From: a virus
DNA: 22,121 nucleotides
IMG/VR virus record: IMGVR_UViG_3300006033_000120
Coordinates: 1-22,121 of that record
Strand: one strand, 5' to 3'
Position numbers and translations under genes: made by a program. Below are positions 7,273 through 13,659 of this stretch, one piece after another. The notes below the pieces were generated by a model. That model had not been told where the DNA came from. It made no database searches and saw nothing but the letters and a program-made list of their open reading frames with translations. Each line of letters opens with the position of its first letter. Position 1 is the first letter of the stretch.

Positions 7273-7659
7273 ATGCGCCTTGATAAACGGAACCTGTTCA
7301 GCGACGCCCAGGCGGTCACCTCCTCGGCGGTTGCGTCCACCAATGTGATCGAGACCGGCGGCGGTTCCGGCGCCGGTAATCCGGTCGGGATGGCCGTACA
7401 GGTGGTCGAGGCCTTCGCCGGCGGAACCTCGCTGAAGGTCGGGATCGAAACCTGCGCCACGGAAGGGTTCTCGTCCGGGGTGGTCACCCTGGTGGAATCC
7501 ACGCTGGCGCTGGCGGCGCTGACCGCCGGGGCACGCTTTCCCCTGAATTTCCTGCCCGAAGGTGACCTTGGCTTCATCCGGCTGAAATACACGCCGACGG
7601 GCACGTTCACCGCCGGGAAGCTGACGGCCGGGCTGACGGATGGCCGCCCGTCGGACTGA
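7273..7659 (+). CDS. Capsid cement (decoration) protein, Bbp16 family
   Basis: Residues 1-30 read MRLDKRNLFSDAQAVTSSAV then STNVIETGGG, the characteristic opening of the BPP-1 Bbp16 cement proteins (M.LDK.NLFSDAQAVT...STNVID.G). The remaining part is beta-rich with LKVGIETC and ARFPLNFLPEGDLGFIRLKYTPTGTFTAGKLTAGL, ending in a short tail. The family binds on the outside of the capsid and stabilises it after expansion. The length (128 residues) is normal. The start has a strong AAGGAGG site five bases upstream. The stop codon lies inside the hairpin of an intrinsic terminator. Confidence 0.9.
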   Translation: MRLDKRNLFSDAQAVTSSAVASTNVIETGGGSGAGNPVGMAVQVVEAFAGGTSLKVGIETCATEGFSSGVVTLVESTLALAALTAGARFPLNFLPEGDLGFIRLKYTPTGTFTAGKLTAGLTDGRPSD

Positions 7660-7671
7660 CGGGCTTTCTTT
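7646..7671 (+). terminator. Intrinsic terminator after the capsid module
   Basis: GCCCGTC (7646-7652) and GACGGGC (7658-7664) form a perfect seven-base GC-rich stem with a five-base loop, followed at once by TTTCTTT (7665-7671). The stop codon of the cement gene (7657-7659) is within the hairpin. This is the only convincing intrinsic terminator seen in the window. Since the next gene follows on the same strand with no evident promoter, it is likely leaky and would lower tail gene expression relative to capsid. Confidence 0.72.
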
Positions 7672-7699
7672 CGGCGGATCAGATCAGGAGAAGCGGAAC

Positions 7700-8281
7700 A
7701 TGGCGAAAGAACTGGAAGAGGCCCTGGCGAAGGTGAAGGCGGCAGAGGATCGCGCCGCGAAGGCAGAAGCCGATCTGAAGGCGGCCGTCGATCTGGCTGC
7801 CGGCCTTGAAGCGGATTTGAAGGTCGCCAATGACCAATCCGCGACGCTGCTGGCGAAGGTGAAGGCGGCAGAGGATCGCGCCGCGAAGGCGGGCGCCGCG
7901 CCGGCGGGCGCTGGCCTGGGGCGGCCGAAGGGTGTCTTCGTGGAGGTGGTGAAGAAATGCGATATCGGCGGGCTGCGGCGCCCGGGCGACCGCTTCACCT
8001 ATTTCCCGGCGGAAGGGGAAAAGCAGTTGCCGTCATCGCTGATCGCGGCAAAGCCCGTGGCCGGCGAGGCGCTGATGTCCGACGGGGAAATCCTGGCCGG
8101 GTTGCTGCGGCTGCATCCGGACAATGACACACATTGGACCAAGGAAGGTCTGCCCAGCATGGAGGCGGTGGAAGCCATGCTGGGTCAGAAGATCCAGCGC
8201 GAGGATGTTCGCCGCGCCACGGGTGGGCTGAACCGCCAGAATGCGGTTGAGATGCGCCGCTTCCATCGTCTGGACCGCTGA
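7700..8281 (+). CDS. Coiled-coil phage structural protein, 193 aa
   Basis: Residues 1-65 form a long Ala/Lys/Glu coiled coil containing two copies of LAKVKAAEDRAAKA exactly 42 residues apart. An AGAAPAGAGLG hinge (65-74) leads to a small domain (about 77-125) beginning PKGVFVEVVKKCDIGGLRRPGDRF. The end has DNDTHWTKEGLPSMEAVEAMLGQKIQREDVRRA (about 141-173), a 'HWT..G.P....V...LG..I.R..V..A' pattern seen in small phage head or tail accessory proteins. ATG 7700 is chosen because CAGGAG (7685-7690) precedes it; an upstream in-frame ATG at 7640 would lie inside the cement gene and terminator. It may bridge head and tail, but the function is unknown. Confidence 0.7.
   Translation: MAKELEEALAKVKAAEDRAAKAEADLKAAVDLAAGLEADLKVANDQSATLLAKVKAAEDRAAKAGAAPAGAGLGRPKGVFVEVVKKCDIGGLRRPGDRFTYFPAEGEKQLPSSLIAAKPVAGEALMSDGEILAGLLRLHPDNDTHWTKEGLPSMEAVEAMLGQKIQREDVRRATGGLNRQNAVEMRRFHRLDR
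7724..7890 (+). repeat. 41-bp exact direct repeat, 126 bp apart
   Basis: The same 41 bases occur at 7724-7764 and 7850-7890. The period of 126 bases is 42 codons, or six heptads, so the duplication keeps the coiled-coil register. A weaker repeat with 42-base spacing (EADLK at about 7766 and 7808) lies between them. Confidence 0.9.
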
Positions 8282-8299
8282 CGGGCGAGGGGTCGGCAG

Positions 8300-8908
8300 A
8301 TGGCCGGATCGCTGGTTGAGTTGTGGAACCGCTCCCTGCTGGCGGCCGGGGGGAAGTTGATCCGTGATCCGGTGTCGGATCAGGGGGCGGATGCCACCCA
8401 TGCCCGAACCTGCTGGCCGGGTGTGCGCGATGCAGAACTTCGCCTGCACAACTGGAGCTTCGCCAGGGTGCGGGTCGATCTGCGGCCGATGGCCGGGGTT
8501 ACGGTGCCGTCTGGCTGGGCTTATGCCTTCGAATTGCCGGGCGATTGTCTGGCGCTGCGGGCGGTGCGGGTGAATAACCGGCCGGTACCCTATGAGCTGG
8601 CCAGCCTGCAGATCGTGTCGGAATCGGGTTCGGCCTGGCGCAAGGTGGTGCTGGCCGATATCGAGATCCTGCCGGCGACCTATACGCGCCGGGTGACCGA
8701 AACCACGCTGTACGATCCGCTATTCGATACGGCCGTGGTGATGTCGCATGCGGCGGAGCTGCTGTACCGGATCGGCTACAAGCAGAGCAAGTTCGACGGG
8801 CTGATGGCCGCCCATAAGCTTGCCATCCGCCAGGCTGTCGCGGCCAATCTGATCGAAAAGGGCCGGCCCCAACCGGAACAGGATGCGGTGGAGCGGGGGC
8901 GGTCATGA
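8300..8908 (+). CDS. Tail adaptor, T7 gp11-like (tail tubular protein A)
   Basis: This 202-residue protein matches tubular protein A in size (T7 gp11, 196) and pattern: LVELWNRSLLAAGGKLIRDPVSDQGADATHARTCWPGVRDAELRLHNWSFARVRVDL fits the family opening 'AlN..L...G...I.s..d....a..c...yp..rd..L..hpW.fA..r..L'. A beta-rich middle with GWAYAFELPGDCLALRAVRVN and a C-terminal helical bundle (VVMSHAAELLYRIGYKQSKFDGLMAAHKLAI) follow, as expected for the ring between portal and nozzle. GAGGGG upstream of ATG 8300 is a plausible ribosome binding site. The next gene begins within the stop (ATGA). Confidence 0.8.
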   Translation: MAGSLVELWNRSLLAAGGKLIRDPVSDQGADATHARTCWPGVRDAELRLHNWSFARVRVDLRPMAGVTVPSGWAYAFELPGDCLALRAVRVNNRPVPYELASLQIVSESGSAWRKVVLADIEILPATYTRRVTETTLYDPLFDTAVVMSHAAELLYRIGYKQSKFDGLMAAHKLAIRQAVAANLIEKGRPQPEQDAVERGRS

Positions 8909-10971
8909 CGGTTGCCCGTGATGTGATCCGCAGTTTCGCGCGGGGCGAGCAGACGCCCAAGCTGGGCGCGCGCGATGATCTGGACCAGTGGCGCATTTCG
9001 CTGAAGCGCTGCCGCAATATGATCATCATGCCTTATGGCGGGGCAACCAGCCGCATGGGCACGGTCATGATGGGCGCGGTCAAGGATGCGGCGGCCCCGC
9101 CGGTCATACTGCCCTTCGTATTCGCGGAGACGCCCAACCAGTCTTACATGATGGAGCTGGGCGAGAACTATATCCGCTGGTACACGCGCGCCGGACGGGT
9201 GGTCGACGAAAGCGACGATCCATATGAAATCGCCTCGCCCTGGAGTGCGGCCCAGGCCCGCGCGCTGCATTTCGTGCAGTCGAACGATCTGGCCTGGTAC
9301 ACCCATGCCGATGTTCAGCCGCGCCGGCTGGAGCGCCGCGACCATGCTGATTGGCAACTGGTCGAGGTGGATTTCGTTGACGGCCCCTATGAGGATGAAA
9401 ACACCGATGATGCGCTGACGGTGACCTCGTCGGGCACGAGCGGCAGCGTCACCCTGACCGCATCGGCTGCTCTGTTCGACGCGGGCCGGGATGTTGGCCG
9501 GTTGATGCGCCTGTATATCGGCGACACATGGGGTTATGGCGAGATCACGGCGGTTGCGTCGTCCACATCGGCCACGCTGCTGGTAAAGCGCAGCCTGGGC
9601 GGGACGGGCGCAACGGCGGCCTTCCGCCTCGGCATGTTTTCGCCCGGCCTGGGTTGGCCGGGGCTGTGTTCCTTCTTCGAAAGCCGGTTGTGCGTGGCGG
9701 GCATGCGCCGCCGGCCGCAGACCGTTTGCCTGTCCAAATCCGGCGATTTCGAAAACTTCTCGGAAACCAGCGAGATCCCGGACGGGGCGGATGCCGGCAA
9801 GATCAAGAACGAGGTCGTGGCGGATGACGCGCTGGTCTACACCATCGACGCCAATTCCGTTGACAAGATCGTGGGTCTGCAGGAAGGCGACAGGCTGCTG
9901 ATCTTGACCGTTTCGGCCCTGCGCCAATTGTCGGCCCAGTCCAGCGAAGAAGGGCTGACACCGGACAATCCGAAGCAGCGCCGCGCCGGCAAGGTCGGCT
10001 GTGCGTCCGTCCGCCCGATAGAGACCGAAGAGGGCGCCTATCTGATCGTCGGGGCTTACGGCAAGCGCATCTTCGATCTGGTCTATTCGATCGAGCGGGA
10101 CGGGATGGTGCCCGATGACAAATCCATCCTGTCGGAGCATCTGTTCCGGGCGGGCGTGGCGTCGATGGCCTGGCAGGCGAACCCGTATCAGGTGGCCTGG
10201 TTTGCGCTGAAGAATGGCCGGCTGGTCAGCTGCACCTATAACCGGGCGCAGCAGATCGTAGCCTTCGCCCGGCATGAGCTGGCCGGCACGGATGCGCGCG
10301 TGCTGTCGGTCGCGGTGCTGCCGGGCGAGGAACAGGATGATCTGTGGCTGGTGGTCAGCCGCACCATCAACGACGAAACCCGCGTCTTCATCGAACGCAT
10401 GGCGCCGCAATTCGAGGCCGATCCCGAAGACGCCGCCCAAAAGTCCGGCATGTGGTTCGTGGATGCCGGATTGCGTGGCGTTTACGAGGATCCCCAGGAC
10501 GTGATTTCCGGCCTGGAGCATCTGGAGGGCGAGACGGTCAAGATCGTGGCCGACGGCGCCTTGCAGCCGGACCGCGTGGTTACGGATGGCACCATCACCC
10601 TGCAGACCCCGGCGCGGGATGTGGTGGTCGGGCTGGGCTACCGGCAGGAACTGATCACGCCCGGCATCGCTGCCCAGGCCATCCCCGGCTACACCGCCGA
10701 AGGGCAAAAACAGAGCGTCAAGGGCGCACTGGTCAAGCTGCTGGGATCGCTGGGCGGTGCCGCCGGGGAGGAGCGCGGCACCCTGCAACCCTTCAATACC
10801 TGGGAAGCGTCCTATCCCGCGGATGACACACAGCCGCTGTTTACCGGGGAAATCACGGTATCGGCGGATGGCAATTACGAGGCCGGGGGGCGGTTCCGCG
10901 TGGTGTCGGATGATCCCCTGCCATTGACGGTGCTGGGGATCGAACTGCGCTTTGAATCGGTGGAGGTCTGA
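8905..10971 (+). CDS. Tail nozzle, T7 gp12-like (tail tubular protein B)
   Basis: The 688-residue protein follows the gp11-like adaptor, as in T7. Its N-terminus (about 7-55: SFARGEQTPKLGARDDLDQW, then NMIIMPYGGATSRMGT) matches the opening of podoviral nozzle proteins, 'F..GE.sP.l..R.Dl..y..g....rN....p.GG...R.Gt'. Long beta-rich regions (about 55-560) include EVDFVDGPYEDENTDDALTVT and a SGTSGSVTLTASAALF insertion that looks like an immunoglobulin-like or head domain. The nozzle hexamer closes the tail tube and carries the fibres. The length is slightly below T7 gp12 (794). Confidence 0.8.
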   Translation: MTVARDVIRSFARGEQTPKLGARDDLDQWRISLKRCRNMIIMPYGGATSRMGTVMMGAVKDAAAPPVILPFVFAETPNQSYMMELGENYIRWYTRAGRVVDESDDPYEIASPWSAAQARALHFVQSNDLAWYTHADVQPRRLERRDHADWQLVEVDFVDGPYEDENTDDALTVTSSGTSGSVTLTASAALFDAGRDVGRLMRLYIGDTWGYGEITAVASSTSATLLVKRSLGGTGATAAFRLGMFSPGLGWPGLCSFFESRLCVAGMRRRPQTVCLSKSGDFENFSETSEIPDGADAGKIKNEVVADDALVYTIDANSVDKIVGLQEGDRLLILTVSALRQLSAQSSEEGLTPDNPKQRRAGKVGCASVRPIETEEGAYLIVGAYGKRIFDLVYSIERDGMVPDDKSILSEHLFRAGVASMAWQANPYQVAWFALKNGRLVSCTYNRAQQIVAFARHELAGTDARVLSVAVLPGEEQDDLWLVVSRTINDETRVFIERMAPQFEADPEDAAQKSGMWFVDAGLRGVYEDPQDVISGLEHLEGETVKIVADGALQPDRVVTDGTITLQTPARDVVVGLGYRQELITPGIAAQAIPGYTAEGQKQSVKGALVKLLGSLGGAAGEERGTLQPFNTWEASYPADDTQPLFTGEITVSADGNYEAGGRFRVVSDDPLPLTVLGIELRFESVEV
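10962..10967 (+). promoter_or_regulatory. Ribosome binding site that fixes a GTG start
   Basis: GGAGGT lies eight bases before GTG 10976, inside the end of the nozzle gene. It selects the GTG over the in-frame ATG at 10952, which lies upstream of this site. Confidence 0.7.
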
Positions 10972-10975
10972 AGCC

Positions 10976-11509
10976 GTGTGCGATCCGACAACCATGATCG
11001 TCGCCACGTTGGCAACTGCGGGTGTCAACGCTTATGGGCAGATCCAGGCAGGCCAGCAGGCGCGCGCGGCGGGGGAGCGCAATGCCCAGATCCTGGAACA
11101 GCGCGCGGCGGCGCAACGCGAACAGACCGCGTTCAATGAGGAACGAACGCGCGCGCGCAATAGGCGGGCCGCCGCCCTGGCCCGCGTCGGCCTGGCGACC
11201 TCCGGGGTGGCTGCCACCGGAACGCCGCTTTCGGTGGCGGGTGCCGACCGGGAAGAGATGGAGTTGGACGCCCTGACGGTGCGGTGGCAGGGCGAGTTGG
11301 AAGCGCAGGAAAGCCTGAACGAGGCCGAAACACAGAGATTCCTGGGCCGCCAGGCCGCCAGCCGGGGCGTGATGGGCGCCATCGGTACGCTGGCGACGGG
11401 GGCCTTGAGCGCGGGCGGGGTCGCCTACAAGGCCGGCATGCTGAATTTCGGGAATGGCGGCGGCGTATCGACCCTGCGCCAGAACGCCCAGTTTCTGCGG
11501 GGGGTGTGA
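10976..11509 (+). CDS. Internal virion protein, T7 gp14-like
   Basis: From GTG 10976 the 177-residue product begins MCDPTTMIVATLATAGVNAY, similar to T7 gp14 and relatives, which start MC and carry an N-terminal hydrophobic helix. A long Ala/Gln/Arg/Glu helical region follows (about 20-130), with RNRRAAALARVGLATSGVAATGTPL (about 56-80) resembling the 'G..mLegSs' turn of gp14. A hydrophobic GVMGAIGTLATGALSAGGVAYKAG segment is near the C-terminus. gp14 forms the outer-membrane part of the ejection channel in T7; the same role is inferred here. The gene sits just after the nozzle and before the large internal proteins, as in T7. Confidence 0.72.
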   Translation: MCDPTTMIVATLATAGVNAYGQIQAGQQARAAGERNAQILEQRAAAQREQTAFNEERTRARNRRAAALARVGLATSGVAATGTPLSVAGADREEMELDALTVRWQGELEAQESLNEAETQRFLGRQAASRGVMGAIGTLATGALSAGGVAYKAGMLNFGNGGGVSTLRQNAQFLRGV

Positions 11510-13659
11510 TGGCATTTCGTATCGGAACGGGTGTCGAGGCGCGCGGGATCGGCGGGGCCGGCAATGTCGGCCGGGGATCGCTGATCCCGATCACGGCGGC
11601 TACATCGCCGGCGCTGGCTATCGATACCGGCCGCATCCAGGGCGCATTGGAAGATATCGCGGCCGAGCGCGCCCAGAAGGAGCGGGAAAAGCTGGCCGAG
11701 CAGAAAAAGCATGAGGAGTTGCAGCGCCGCATCGCCGAAACATCCTGGCATGCGCGCAGCTTTGCCGAGTTTTCGCAGCGCATGAATGATCAGGTGGAAG
11801 CCTTCGATGCGGAAGGCGGCGCGGTGAAGCCGGACTATGCCGCCCGCGTGCGAGAGACGGGCGAAACGATGCTGCAGGAATACTTGCAGGAACAGTCGAT
11901 TTCCCCCCTGGCGCGGGCCGAGTTCGAAGCCAGTGCATTGCGGGCCGTGACCGGATTTCACAATCAGGCGCTGGGCCGCAGCCGGTCGGCCCAGGCGGCG
12001 GAAACGGTGGATCGCTGGAACGATTTCACGCGCGGCATCGCCAACAGGGCCAATCGTGAACCGGGCGGGCTGGATGCGGCGCTGGAACAGCTGAACGCGG
12101 AATTCGACAGTTTTTCCCAGGCCATGCCGGCGGAAGATCGCGAGGAATACCGCCGCGTGAGCAATGCCCTGGTGGTACGCCAGGAAGTGGACGGCATGAT
12201 AACCAAGGGAAGGCTGTCCCAGGCGGAAGCCCTGCTGAATTCCGGCCGGTTCGATTCCCTGCTGGACCCTGACACGGTGTCGCGCCTGCGTTCCGGCATC
12301 GAGACAGAGCGCCGTCGTATCGTCGCGGAAAACCGGGACGAAGTGGAGATGCTGGGGCGGTCGGCCATGGCGCGGGCACAGCGTGGCGAACCCGTGGATG
12401 ACGGGGTGTTCGACCGGATCGAAGCGCTGGGCGGTGATGGCAATATCTGGGCGGAACGAGTGGTGCGAAGCGAAACCGTCTTCGGTCATGTATCCCTTGC
12501 CAGCGAGATGGGGTCGGATGAGCGCGCGGCCTATCTGCGCGCGATCCGGCCGGACGCGGCTTCCGCCGGCTATCAGGGCCGCGATACCTACGGCGACGAC
12601 ATTGCCGATTGGGATGCCGTGGTGCGCGGGGTGCAGGAATTCGAAACCAGGCTGGAGCGGGATCCGGCTGCTGCCGTGGATGCGGCGGTGGCCCGGCGGA
12701 TGGAACGCGATGGCGCATCCCAGGATGGGGAAGACCCGCAGGCCCGCCGTCTGGCTTATCGCATCGAGGAGCAGCGCCGCCGTGGCGTGATCGACCCCGC
12801 GCCAATGACGCGCGAGGAGGCGCGGGACTGGACCGGGCGCTTCGAGCAGGCCGATGTGAATGGCAGGATCGGCATGCTGGGCGATCTGTCCGGCGGTATG
12901 GGCGAGCATTTCCCGCGCGCCATCGGCATGCTGGCCGATGAAGGCCTGCCGAAGGGCGCGGCCATGGCCGGCTGGGCGTCGCATCAGGGTCGCTTAGCCG
13001 ATGCCCGCGCCATTCTGTCGGGGGCGACGCATCCGGAAGCGGCGAAGATCCTGCCAGGATCGACCGATTTCAAGGCGGCGCTGCAGAACCGCGTCGCGGC
13101 GATTTTCCCGCAGGATCAGGATATGTATGCCGCGACGGTGGATGCGGCGCGGGCGGCCTATGTTTCCCTGTCGCAGGCGGCCGGTGCAACCGATGGCGAA
13201 TTCGTGGGGGAGGAAGCCGAAGGCAGGCTGAACCGCGCCATCGAAATGGCGACCGGCGGCGTGATCGACTATCAGGGCGCGGCCTTCCTGCCCCCGAAGC
13301 CGGGCGTCACGCCATCGGCCTTTGAGCGCACGCTGACCACGCTGGCGGATGAGGATCTGGCCGGCGCGCGCAATGCGACGGGAAGCGCCGTGACGGCGGA
13401 AGATGTGTTGGAAGGTCGGGTGCGGCTGGAAACGCTGGCGGATGGGCGCTATGTGCTGATGGCGCCGGATGGCGCGATCCTGGATGGCAGGCGGGTAGAG
13501 CGGGGCGATCCCTATCCGGTCTTCGTGCTGGATCTGGGCGATCTCTGGCCCAGGCTGGGCGGGCGCCTGATCGAACGCGCCAGGGAGCGCGAGCAGCAAA
13601 TCCGCCAGTCGATCCGGGATGCCGGGCCGGTGCCGCGCGAAGACGGGATGGTGCCGTGA
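11509..13659 (+). CDS. Large internal virion/ejection protein, T7 gp15-like by position
   Basis: The 716-residue protein lies where T7 encodes gp15 (747 residues), the periplasmic part of the ejection channel. The frame is open back to 11284, but ATG 11509 shares one base with the previous stop (TGATG) and gives a coherent N-terminus (MAFRIGTGVEARGIGGAGNVGRG). Residues about 47-75 are a charged coiled coil (DIAAERAQKEREKLAEQKKHEELQRR), followed by mostly helical sequence with many Arg/Glu/Ala. A beta-rich C-terminal part contains LETLADGRYVLMAPDGAILDGRRV near 655-675. I saw no enzymatic motif. The assignment rests on gene order, size and helical character. Confidence 0.68.
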   Translation: MAFRIGTGVEARGIGGAGNVGRGSLIPITAATSPALAIDTGRIQGALEDIAAERAQKEREKLAEQKKHEELQRRIAETSWHARSFAEFSQRMNDQVEAFDAEGGAVKPDYAARVRETGETMLQEYLQEQSISPLARAEFEASALRAVTGFHNQALGRSRSAQAAETVDRWNDFTRGIANRANREPGGLDAALEQLNAEFDSFSQAMPAEDREEYRRVSNALVVRQEVDGMITKGRLSQAEALLNSGRFDSLLDPDTVSRLRSGIETERRRIVAENRDEVEMLGRSAMARAQRGEPVDDGVFDRIEALGGDGNIWAERVVRSETVFGHVSLASEMGSDERAAYLRAIRPDAASAGYQGRDTYGDDIADWDAVVRGVQEFETRLERDPAAAVDAAVARRMERDGASQDGEDPQARRLAYRIEEQRRRGVIDPAPMTREEARDWTGRFEQADVNGRIGMLGDLSGGMGEHFPRAIGMLADEGLPKGAAMAGWASHQGRLADARAILSGATHPEAAKILPGSTDFKAALQNRVAAIFPQDQDMYAATVDAARAAYVSLSQAAGATDGEFVGEEAEGRLNRAIEMATGGVIDYQGAAFLPPKPGVTPSAFERTLTTLADEDLAGARNATGSAVTAEDVLEGRVRLETLADGRYVLMAPDGAILDGRRVERGDPYPVFVLDLGDLWPRLGGRLIERAREREQQIRQSIRDAGPVPREDGMVP

